A stretch of 64,000 nt of DNA from CAVZYN01 sp963779515 (GTDB lineage: Bacteria; Pseudomonadota; Alphaproteobacteria; Rhizobiales; Hyphomicrobiaceae): NCBI GenBank assembly GCA_963779515.1, contig CAVZYN010000017.1, forward strand, positions 372,001 to 436,000. The letters run 5' to 3'. Under the pieces are notes generated by a model. That model made no database searches and had not been told where the DNA came from. It saw only the letters and a program-made list of their open reading frames with translations. The translations under genes and the position numbers were made by a program. Positions within the stretch are counted from its first letter, which is position 1. Each line of letters starts with the position of its first letter. Below, in pieces: positions 51,517 to 59,504 of the stretch.

Positions 51517-52686
51517 TCATGCAGCAAGGCCACGCATCTCGGCGTAGAGGTCGCTCTTGCCCTCGAAGCCGATGCCGGGCAACTCCGGCAATGTCACGTG
51601 GCCGTCGCGCGGCTGCACGCCATCGGGGAAGCCGCCGTAGGGTTGGAACAGGTCCGGATAGCTCTCGTTGCCACCAAGGCCGAGGCCGGCGGCGATCATC
51701 AGTGACATCTGGTGGCCGCCGTGCGGAATGACACGGCGCCATGACCATCCGTGCTTCGTCAGCGCGTCGAGCGTGCGGCGGAACTCGACAAGACCGTAAG
51801 AGAGGGCGCAATCGAACTGGAGATAGTCGCGGTCGGGCCGCATGCCGCCGTAGCGCAGCAGATTGCGCGCGTCCTGATGAGAAAAGAGGTTTTCGCCGGT
51901 CGCCATGGGCGCGGGATAGAAATCGGCGAGGGCGGCTTGCAGTGCGTAGTCGAGCGGATCACCGGCTTCTTCGTACCAGAAGAGTGGATATTGCCGCAGC
52001 ATCTTGGCGTAGGCGATGGCCGTCTCCAGATCGAAGCGGCCGTTGGCATCGACGGCGAGCTGCACGTTTGGGCCGATCTCCTTCAGCACCGCCTCGATCC
52101 GGCGCGCGTCCTCGGGAATGTCAGCGCCGCCGATCTTCATTTTCACGACATTGTAGCCACGCGCAACGTAGCCAGCCATCTCGCGGCGTAGCGCGTCGTT
52201 GTCCTTGCCGGGATAGTAGTAGCCGCCGGCTGCATAGACGAAGACGCGCGGATCGGCGGTGCGGCTCTCGCGTTCGGCAAGTAGGCGAAACAGCGGCTTG
52301 CCCGCGATCTTTGCGACCGCATCCCAAATTGCCATGTCGATGGTGCCGACCGCGACTGAGCGCTCGCCATGTCCACCCGGCTTCTCGTTCTTCATCAGTG
52401 CGGCCCAGCAGTTCTCGGCCGACAGATTTTCGCCGGTCGAATCGAGGAGCGATGCGGGATCGGCTTCGAGCAGCCGCGCGCGAAAGCGCTCTCGGATCAA
52501 ACCGCCTTGGCCGTAGCGGCCGTTCGAATTGAAGCCGTAGCCGACAATGCGCTTGCCATTGCGCTCGACGTTGGTGACGACGGCGACGAGGCTCGTCGTC
52601 ATCTTCGAGAAGTCGATGTAGGCATTGCGGATCGGTGAGGCGATCGGCTTCGTCACTTCGGCGATGTCGAGGATGCGGACAGTCAT
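51517..52686 (-). CDS. tarD: D(-)-tartrate dehydratase (enolase superfamily)
   Basis: 389 residues from the ATG at 52686, the same length as the characterised Bradyrhizobium enzyme. Metal ligands D213 (LAVDANG), E239 (WYEE) and E265 (ATGEN), bases K184 (KMKIGG) and H322 (PHGGHQM), and K102 (NEKPGGHGERS) are all present at the published positions. It dehydrates D-tartrate to oxaloacetate. It is last in a leftward cluster with an SDR, a Bug-type binding protein and a NAL-family aldolase. Confidence 0.9.
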   Translation of the reverse strand: MTVRILDIAEVTKPIASPIRNAYIDFSKMTTSLVAVVTNVERNGKRIVGYGFNSNGRYGQGGLIRERFRARLLEADPASLLDSTGENLSAENCWAALMKNEKPGGHGERSVAVGTIDMAIWDAVAKIAGKPLFRLLAERESRTADPRVFVYAAGGYYYPGKDNDALRREMAGYVARGYNVVKMKIGGADIPEDARRIEAVLKEIGPNVQLAVDANGRFDLETAIAYAKMLRQYPLFWYEEAGDPLDYALQAALADFYPAPMATGENLFSHQDARNLLRYGGMRPDRDYLQFDCALSYGLVEFRRTLDALTKHGWSWRRVIPHGGHQMSLMIAAGLGLGGNESYPDLFQPYGGFPDGVQPRDGHVTLPELPGIGFEGKSDLYAEMRGLAA

Positions 52687-52711
52687 GCTGTTCTCTCTCG
52701 TCGTGATGCGA

Positions 52712-53386
52712 TCAGAGCGAAGCGCCGCCGCAGATTGCGATTTCCTGTCCCGTGATGGCGGCGGCGTCCGGCGACAACAAAAAAGTGGCCAAGGCCGCGA
52801 TCTCTTCCGGGCGTATTCGACGCCCCATCGGGGGCGTTTCCGGCGGGATGATGTCACGCTCGGGATCGGACAGCATCGCGGTCTCCGTCGCCGCCGGCGC
52901 CACGACATTGACTGTTATGCCACGTGCGATCAGTTCCTTCGCCCACGATCGCGCCAGGCCGACGAGCGCGGCTTTCGCAGCACCATACTGACTTTTTCCG
53001 ACAACGCCTTTGGCGGCGCGGCTGCCGATCAGGACGAGACGGCCGCCGTTTGGCATGCGCGGCGCCAGATGATCCGCGAGCGCCATGGCCGCATCGACGT
53101 GAAGCCGCCACAGCAATGCGCCGGTCTCCTGGTTCAGTTCACCGAGCCGGGCGCCGCGCATGATGCCCGCCGCATGGACGAGCGCGTCGGCTGGTGCGAG
53201 CCTCTCAATGATCGGCGCGCGCGATGCATGATCGGCGAGATCGATGGCGACGGGTGTGAATCCGTCGGCTTCGATCACGGCGGGTGCGTTGTCGAGGCCG
53301 ACGACCCGCCACCGATCATCAAGCAACCGCAAGGCAATCGCCTTGCCGATGCCTGAACTCGTGCCGGTGACGATCGCCGTTCTCAT
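52712..53386 (-). CDS. Short-chain dehydrogenase/reductase
   Basis: 224 residues. The cofactor motif TGTSSGIG is at 7-14 and the NAG motif is modified to HAAGI (71-75). The catalytic serine is S122 (LIGSRAAKG) and the YxxxK pair is Y134/K138 (QYGAAKAAL). D32 after the second strand suggests NAD rather than NADP. It lies 25 bases upstream of tarD, in the same operon. The substrate is probably a hydroxy or sugar acid but is not determined. Confidence 0.88.
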   Translation of the reverse strand: MRTAIVTGTSSGIGKAIALRLLDDRWRVVGLDNAPAVIEADGFTPVAIDLADHASRAPIIERLAPADALVHAAGIMRGARLGELNQETGALLWRLHVDAAMALADHLAPRMPNGGRLVLIGSRAAKGVVGKSQYGAAKAALVGLARSWAKELIARGITVNVVAPAATETAMLSDPERDIIPPETPPMGRRIRPEEIAALATFLLSPDAAAITGQEIAICGGASL

Positions 53387-53410
53387 GGTTCCGCCGTCAT
53401 GGATCTGCCG

Positions 53411-54397
53411 TCAGGCGGGCAGGAAGTTGACGCTCTTTAAGAGCTCCCCCGCGCGCACGATTTCGCTGCGGATGAACTTCTTGCTGTCGTCGATGCTTTC
53501 GGCCACCGGCTCGATCAACGTTCCGGTCAGACGCTTGACGATCGCTGGGTCACGCATCGTCTCCTGAACCAGCGCGTTGATCTGCGCCTGGATCTCCTTC
53601 GGCGTTCCTTTTGGCGCCCACACGCCGTACCACGACTGGAACTCGAAGCCTGACAGTCCAGCCTCGGCCATAGTTGGAACGTCGGGCGCCAGCACGGACC
53701 GCTTCGCCGTCGCAATGCCGAGGGCGCGCACCTTGGTTGCGTCCTGCGCCGCCGGCAGGAGCGCAAAACTGGGATCGATCAACAGTTGCACGGCACCCGC
53801 CATGATGTCCTGCAGAGCGGGTTGCGTTCCGCGATAGGGGACCAGCGTGATCTTGGCGCCGGTGCGCCGCATGAATTCGATCGTCGCGAGATGGCCGGCC
53901 GATCCGAGCGACGAAATCGCGAAGTTCCATTTCGATGGTTCGGCTTTCGCCGCAGCGATCACTTCCGCCAGGTTTTTCTGCGGCAAGCCTGCGGACATCA
54001 CGCAAACGAGCGGTGCCACGGCGGTCCGCGCGACCACCTCGAGATCGACCTCCGGATTAAAGTCGGCGGCCTTCAGCACGATCGGCATCACGGCTGTGTT
54101 GAATGCGCTGGCGAGTAGCGTGTAGCCGTCCGGCTCTGCCTGGATGACGGATTTTGTGCCGACGAGGCCGGCGCCGCCGACGCGATTCTCGGTCAGTGTG
54201 GTGACTCCGAATTTCGCGGCGATACGCTCGGCAACAAGCCGCCCGAGTGCGTCGTTCGCTGCGCCTGGTGGCCACGGCACGATGACTTTCACGGTCTTGT
54301 CCTTGGCGGGCCACGCGCCTTGTGCAACGGCTGGCATGCCGAATGCGGCGGCAGCGGCCGCGCAACCAACAGCTTTCACGACGTCTCTTCTTTTCAT
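53411..54397 (-). CDS. Bug family (TctC-like) periplasmic substrate-binding protein
   Basis: 328 residues with a twin-arginine-like or Sec signal peptide (MKRRDVVKAVGCAAAAAAFG...AVAQG). Family motifs: VKVIVPWPPGAANDALGRLVAERIAAKFG, VENRVGGAGLVGTKSVIQAEPDGYTLL-like and the SLGSAGHLATIEFM loop. It binds carboxylates for tripartite tricarboxylate transporters. No TctA or TctB membrane genes are seen in the window, so it is an orphan binding protein. It may deliver tartrate or a related acid for the adjacent enzymes. Confidence 0.9.
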   Translation of the reverse strand: MKRRDVVKAVGCAAAAAAFGMPAVAQGAWPAKDKTVKVIVPWPPGAANDALGRLVAERIAAKFGVTTLTENRVGGAGLVGTKSVIQAEPDGYTLLASAFNTAVMPIVLKAADFNPEVDLEVVARTAVAPLVCVMSAGLPQKNLAEVIAAAKAEPSKWNFAISSLGSAGHLATIEFMRRTGAKITLVPYRGTQPALQDIMAGAVQLLIDPSFALLPAAQDATKVRALGIATAKRSVLAPDVPTMAEAGLSGFEFQSWYGVWAPKGTPKEIQAQINALVQETMRDPAIVKRLTGTLIEPVAESIDDSKKFIRSEIVRAGELLKSVNFLPA

Positions 54398-54418
54398 GGG
54401 GTTTCCTCTTCCAGATGA

Positions 54419-55366
54419 TTATTCGGCGGCTTGTTTATGCAGCAGCCCCGCAGCGGCAACGGCGGCTTCAATGCGCTTCAACTCGTCTTTGGATGGCGTG
54501 ACCGTCGGCGGCCGCATCGTTCCATTTTTGAAGATGCCAGCGGCCACCATCGCGGCCTTCATATTGGCGTGCGCCTCGCCGGTCGGCTCGCCACCGCCGT
54601 AAACGGCGTCCTTCAACGGATCGATCTTAGCTTGGATGGCGATTGCGCGGGTGAGATCGCCCGCCTTCACGGCCTGCAGCAGATCGTGAATGAGGCCGGG
54701 GATGACAGATGCGAAGCCGACGAGTGCGCCGTCGATGCCCTGCACCATCGATGCGAGCAGGTATTCGTCATGACAGGTCAGCAACGCCTTGTCGGGCGCC
54801 GCCGCGCGGATCATCTGCAGATCCCGCTTGTACTTGTTCATTTCGCGGGTGCCGATCTTGAACGCGCGCACGTGGGGCAGTTTTGCGAGATCGGCCAGGA
54901 GTTCGGAGGAAAATGATGCCTTGGTCCATGCGGGATAGACGTGCACGATCAACGGCAGCTTCGAGGCCTCGCCGATGGCCTTGAAATAGTCAATCACATG
55001 GCTTGGCCTGAACCCGAAGCGCAGCCAATGGTGCGGCGGCATCACGTCGAGCGCCTGCGCACCGGCGTCCTTCGCCCATGCCGCCTGCTCAATCGCATCC
55101 TTGATGCCTTCACAGACAATCGAGGAGATGACGGGGCATTTGCCTTTGGCGGCCTTGGCGACGATCCGTGTCACCTCGGCGCGCTCGCGCGGCGTGAAGG
55201 AGAATACTTCGCCCGTGTGGCCGTTGGTCATCATTCCGACGATGCCGGGTTGCTCGGCGAGCCAGTGCGTGAACTGCGTCAGTTGGGGTTCATCGATGGA
55301 ATGATCGGCGCGAAACGGCACGGCCATTGCCGGGATCAGGCCGTGAAAGTTGGTCATGACAGTCAT
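54419..55366 (-). CDS. Dihydrodipicolinate synthase/N-acetylneuraminate lyase family aldolase
   Basis: 315 residues from the ATG at 55366 (or 55357). The family core is clear: GMMTNGHTGEVFSFTPRERAEV (position of the GTTGE motif), Schiff-base lysine K170 in RAFKIGTREMN and the catalytic tyrosine Y144 in VHVYPAW. It makes or breaks a pyruvate-derived aldol. In this catabolic cluster a role with a keto-deoxy sugar acid is more likely than lysine biosynthesis. It lies 13 bases after the IclR-like gene. Confidence 0.87.
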   Translation of the reverse strand: MTVMTNFHGLIPAMAVPFRADHSIDEPQLTQFTHWLAEQPGIVGMMTNGHTGEVFSFTPRERAEVTRIVAKAAKGKCPVISSIVCEGIKDAIEQAAWAKDAGAQALDVMPPHHWLRFGFRPSHVIDYFKAIGEASKLPLIVHVYPAWTKASFSSELLADLAKLPHVRAFKIGTREMNKYKRDLQMIRAAAPDKALLTCHDEYLLASMVQGIDGALVGFASVIPGLIHDLLQAVKAGDLTRAIAIQAKIDPLKDAVYGGGEPTGEAHANMKAAMVAAGIFKNGTMRPPTVTPSKDELKRIEAAVAAAGLLHKQAAE

Positions 55367-55379
55367 TCTTACTCTCCGT

Positions 55380-56142
55380 TCAAGCTCTCATCGGGGTCGT
55401 GGCCGCCACGCCGCCCGCGGCCTGGATCGCGCGAGACAAGGTCTGGGCCGCCCGCGACACCGGCCCACGCATGGCCGCTTCAAATGCATCGAGAGACGTT
55501 GTGAAAACCGGTGTAGCAACAGATACAGCTGCGATCGGCGCGCCGTCGGCGTCGAGAACCGCCGACGCCAGCACACGGAGCCCCGAGACGTTCTCTTGAT
55601 CCGAGAGCGCGTAGCCTCGCTTTCGAACGGCTGCGAGGCGATCGAGCAGTTTCGGGATCGACGTGATTGTTGTCGATGTGAGGCGACGGAGCGGGCCCTT
55701 GCCGAGCAGGCTTTGCTGGGCCTTGCGCGGCAGATGCGCCATCATGGCTTGTCCGACCGCTGTCGAATAGGCGGGGCGCGGCTGCCGATGCGGACGTCCA
55801 CGAGACGGGCGATGAGGCCGCTTCGATGGGTGGGCCGACGAGATCGCGCAGGAGCGGTCGCGCGAGTTCGCGAAGATCCGTTCGCGCGATGGCGCAGAAC
55901 CCGAGGTTCAGGCATTTCAGCGTCAGCCGGAACCGTTTGCCTTCGGACTTCTCCAAATAACCAAGCATCACGAGCGTGTTGAGAAAGCGGAAGGCGGTGC
56001 CATTGTCGATGCCGGCGGCGCGGGCAACCTCAGCAAGGGTCATTTCACTGCGTTTGGCGGTGAATGCCTCGAGCACGCGAAATCCCTTCGCCAGGGACTG
56101 GACTGTATTCTTTTCCGACAATGGAGCTTCCGCAGACGTCAT
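55380..56142 (-). pseudogene. IclR family transcriptional regulator, frameshifted
   Basis: The start at 56142 gives a winged-helix domain: NTVQSLAKGFRVLEAFTAKRSEMTLAEVARAAGIDNGTAFRFLNTLVMLGYLEK. After VGPPIEAAS near 55810 the homologous sequence moves to another frame (ARLVDVRIGSR) and then to a third (PAYSTAVGQAMMAHLPRKAQ... to the stop at 55380). A short segment of the effector domain also seems to be missing there. The DNA-binding half is intact but the sensing half cannot be read through. It would have controlled the tartrate-type cluster. Confidence 0.75.
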
Positions 56143-56286
56143 GGGTTTTCGGCTGAATTCGGATTGCGAACAATCGTTCGATAGTCCGAACGTGCCACGC
56201 ACAAGGACGGTGCGTCAAGCGACGCCCAGGCGCGTCCGGTCGAGCCGCGGCGGGCGCGGTGCTACACGCGTCAACGGCGCGGCCGC

Positions 56287-57513
56287 TCAAATGACTGCTG
56301 TTTCGATGAACGGCTCGTTCTTCTCAATGCGGGCATAGCCGAATGGCGTGAGGTCGAGCGTGCGGAAGCCGCCGTAGGTGATCAACTCCGAGAGACCTCG
56401 CCCCATGGCTGGGGATTGCTGGAAGCCGTGGCCGGAGAAGCCGTTGCAGAACATGAAATTCTGGATTTGCGTGTGCGGACCGAGGATCGCGTTCTGGTCG
56501 AGCGTGTTGAAGTCGTAGTGGCCGGCCCATGAATTGATCAACTTCACCGCCTCGAACTGAGGGATGCGCGCGGCAACCGCCGGCCAGATCTTCTCCTCCC
56601 AGATGCGGTGGTCCATCTCGAAGTCGTTGTAGTCGACCGCTGGGTCCTCATCCGGTGGACCGCCGGCCATGTAGTAGAGCCCGTCCGTGCGGCAATGCAC
56701 GCCGGACGGATCGATGGTCAGCGGTAGATCGCGATCGAGTGGTTTCTCGGCGGCAAAAATGAAGGTGAAGCGCTTGCGTGGCTCGACCGGAATTTCAATT
56801 CCGGCCATGCGGCACGTCAGGATGCCGCGCGGGCCTGAGGCATTCACCACGGTGCCGCAGGCGACGACCTCTCCGCTTTTGAGCGTCACGCTTTCAATGC
56901 GGTTGCCGGCCGCATTCTTGGTCATGGCGACGACTTCGTTGGTGCAGTATTCGACGCCGCGTTCGCGCGCTATGCGTTTCCACCAATCGAACAGTGTGCC
57001 GCCATCGAAATAGCCTTCGTCGATCCGGTTGTGGTTGGCTGCGATGATGTCGTCGAGTTGATAGAACGGGTAGGCGGCGGCGATCTCGTCGCGCGACAGG
57101 TGCTTTGTGCCGGCGCCGCAGGCGGCCTGAACCATTTGCGCTGCCTTCAAAGTGTCAGCAAATGCCGGCGTATCGGCCATATACATGTAACCAAAGCTCT
57201 GTAGCACGGGCTTGGGTACGCGCGGATCGTTGCCCAAGTAGGACTGGAAGTTCTTGACGAAGTCCGCGCCGAACTGGGAGATCCGCACATTGATCTCAGC
57301 GCTGAACTGCTGGCGGATGCAGCTGTTGGTGTGGGAGGTCGCGGCGAACTGATAGGTCGGGTCGCGTTCGACGACAAGCACCGAGCCTTTAAAATCTGGA
57401 TTGTCCGACAGGAACCACGACACCGACGAGCCCAGCATGGCGCCGCCGACGATGACGACGTCGTAGTTTGATTTTCTGGGCTGCGTGCCGATGGGAGCAA
57501 GTGCGACAGTCAT
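56287..57513 (-). CDS. FAD-dependent amino acid/sarcosine-type oxidoreductase
   Basis: 408 residues. The dinucleotide-binding motif VVIVGGAMLGSSVSWFL is near residues 19-35, and VLVVERDPTYQFAATSHTNSCIRQQF follows, as in DadA/SoxB-type oxidases. The C-terminal half ends with CNGFSGHGFQQSPAMGRGLSELI, the typical FAD-contacting segment. It oxidises an N-methyl amino acid or a related amine. It lies upstream of the IclR-type gene and may be part of the same transcript. Confidence 0.88.
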   Translation of the reverse strand: MTVALAPIGTQPRKSNYDVVIVGGAMLGSSVSWFLSDNPDFKGSVLVVERDPTYQFAATSHTNSCIRQQFSAEINVRISQFGADFVKNFQSYLGNDPRVPKPVLQSFGYMYMADTPAFADTLKAAQMVQAACGAGTKHLSRDEIAAAYPFYQLDDIIAANHNRIDEGYFDGGTLFDWWKRIARERGVEYCTNEVVAMTKNAAGNRIESVTLKSGEVVACGTVVNASGPRGILTCRMAGIEIPVEPRKRFTFIFAAEKPLDRDLPLTIDPSGVHCRTDGLYYMAGGPPDEDPAVDYNDFEMDHRIWEEKIWPAVAARIPQFEAVKLINSWAGHYDFNTLDQNAILGPHTQIQNFMFCNGFSGHGFQQSPAMGRGLSELITYGGFRTLDLTPFGYARIEKNEPFIETAVI

Positions 57514-57623
57514 CGATCATCCTTCAGTGCCGCCGTCACTGCGACGGCTCGTTCGCTGTCGCAATCATCGGGTGTTCGGCGGGTGATGTCGATGAGGCAA
57601 TCGGTGCAGGCCTGGTGTCGTTG

Positions 57624-59504
57624 TCAGTCCAGGGGCCGGGCGACGCGGAAGCCGAAGGTCGGATTGCGTCCGGTTGTATTAGTGCGATAGCGGGCGGAGG
57701 AACGCGCAACGGACGCCGTATCGTTGTAAGCCCCGCCGCGCAAGACGCGGCTGTCGTCCTTGCAGACGGCGTCGTCGATGCGGGCGGTGCCGTCCGAGGG
57801 GGCGGGGCCATAAACATTATTGGCACTGAGTGCGGGATGGCGGCCGTAGGTGTTCACATAGCAATCCTCGACCACCTCCCAGACGTTGCCGTGCATGTCG
57901 TGGAGGCCGAAGGGGTTCGCGGGGAACGAACCGGCGGGTGCGATCTTGCCGTTGAACTGGCTACCGCAATCGCTGCAGTTCGCCTGACCCGCGCCGCCAT
58001 CTCGGCCCCAGGGAAACCGTGTCGTGGTGCCGGCGCGCGCCGCGTACTCCCATTCGGCTTCACTCAACAGGCGATAGGTCTTGCCGGATTTTTTGGAGAG
58101 CCAAGCCATAAACACCTTGGCATCATTGAATGAGACGTTTGCCGCCGGTTGCTGGCCCCGGTGTTTCGGGCTTTGGTTTTTCCACGGCTCGTAGTCGCCG
58201 CAGCCGCCGTCCTGCAAACAGGCTTCCCAATTTTCCTCGGTGATTTCGAAACGTCCCACTGCAAAAGGCCGTGCGATCTTGACCTTGCGGATGGGCTGCT
58301 CGTCTTTCTCCGCGTCCGATCCCATCATGAACTCACCTGCGGGGACCACGACCATGTCGGGGCACGTGGGGCAATCGCGGAACGCCGTGCCGGCCGGCGT
58401 GCGCGCGTTGGCTGGGAGGACCGCTGCAGCCGGAAGTTTTGAGGGAAGCGGCGCCGTTCCAGCCATCTTGGTCTCGGGAGGCCGGGCACCGATGCTCGGG
58501 ACGGGCGCCGCCGGTGGTGGTTGCGTGCGGGCCTGACGGAGGGCTGCAAGCTTTTCGCGCGCGAGGCCGGCATAGAAGGCGTCGGCGCCGTATTGCTGAA
58601 CAAAGGCGTTGAGCGCGGTTTCGCTGTTCGAGGATTCGGCGAGCGACCAGGCTTCGGCGGCGGGGGAGCGTGGTGCGGCAGTCGTCGCGGCAGAGTCGCG
58701 GCCGGCGAGATAGACTTCCGGCAATGACGGGAACGACAGCCACGGGTCTTGCCCGATCGACTGCTTCACCTTCAGCTGGACGTTGCGGAACATGGTGACA
58801 GCTTCGAAGCCGGGTTTGACGATTTCGGCCGCGAGCGCCTTGGCATAGGGGCCGCCGCCGTCGCCGACGTCGGAGGCGGTTTGTTTGGGGGCAGTGGCGT
58901 AGGCGATGAGCAGGCCAGCGGTCTGGGCGACGGGGACGAAACCTTTCTCGGTGCCGATGGATTTGTTGCCGGGCGCCGTCAATCGCAATTCATTGCGGCA
59001 GGCGTCGAAGATCACATAATGCGTGGCGCGTGGGGCCTGCCGCGAGAGCTTGTCGATCAGGTCGCCCTGGTCGAACGATTTGATCCAAACTTCGGTCGTC
59101 TCGGTTTCCTGCACATCGGTCGGAATGAGGTAGTTGGTCTGGGTGTCTGGATTGGCCGCGCCGTGGCCGGTGTAATAGAAGAAGCTGACGGCGCCGGGGC
59201 CACCGGCTGCGACGTCGGCGATGTGCCGCTTGATGGCGGTGTCCATGTCGCGATAGCCAGCGTCCTTGAGGACCTTTACTTTGAACTTCAGTTTTGTGAG
59301 GGCAGCCTCGAGGAGCGCGACGTCATTGTGCGGGTTTTTCAGCGGGCCAACTTTGGCGGAGTAGGCTGCATTGCCGATCAGGAGGGCGATGCGGGGTGGT
59401 TCTTGCTGCGCCGATACGAGGGTGGCCGCGATGAGGGCGGAGAGCGCCAATATCGCAATCAGAGTGGTGCGCGTCGCTGCTCTCATCGTTGCTGCTCTCA
59501 TCAT
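57624..59504 (-). CDS. Exported caspase-like peptidase fused to formylglycine-generating-enzyme (SUMF1-like) domain
   Basis: 626 residues. The ATG at 59504 overlaps the protease stop as ATGA. A signal peptide covers about 1-33. Residues 37-270 are a caspase-like (C14) domain: RIALLIGNAAYSAKVGPLKNPHNDVALL, catalytic H114 in FYYTGHGA and C169 in VIFDACRN; the Asp two before the Cys is typical of Arg/Lys-specific metacaspase/orthocaspase types. A Pro/Ala-rich linker (about 325-370) leads to an FGE-sulfatase domain (about 376-625) with VVVPAGEFMMGS, FEITEENW, YRLLSEAEWEYAARAG and MHGNVWEVVED. It is co-transcribed with a trypsin-like protease. The target is unknown. Confidence 0.88.
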   Translation of the reverse strand: MMRAATMRAATRTTLIAILALSALIAATLVSAQQEPPRIALLIGNAAYSAKVGPLKNPHNDVALLEAALTKLKFKVKVLKDAGYRDMDTAIKRHIADVAAGGPGAVSFFYYTGHGAANPDTQTNYLIPTDVQETETTEVWIKSFDQGDLIDKLSRQAPRATHYVIFDACRNELRLTAPGNKSIGTEKGFVPVAQTAGLLIAYATAPKQTASDVGDGGGPYAKALAAEIVKPGFEAVTMFRNVQLKVKQSIGQDPWLSFPSLPEVYLAGRDSAATTAAPRSPAAEAWSLAESSNSETALNAFVQQYGADAFYAGLAREKLAALRQARTQPPPAAPVPSIGARPPETKMAGTAPLPSKLPAAAVLPANARTPAGTAFRDCPTCPDMVVVPAGEFMMGSDAEKDEQPIRKVKIARPFAVGRFEITEENWEACLQDGGCGDYEPWKNQSPKHRGQQPAANVSFNDAKVFMAWLSKKSGKTYRLLSEAEWEYAARAGTTTRFPWGRDGGAGQANCSDCGSQFNGKIAPAGSFPANPFGLHDMHGNVWEVVEDCYVNTYGRHPALSANNVYGPAPSDGTARIDDAVCKDDSRVLRGGAYNDTASVARSSARYRTNTTGRNPTFGFRVARPLD

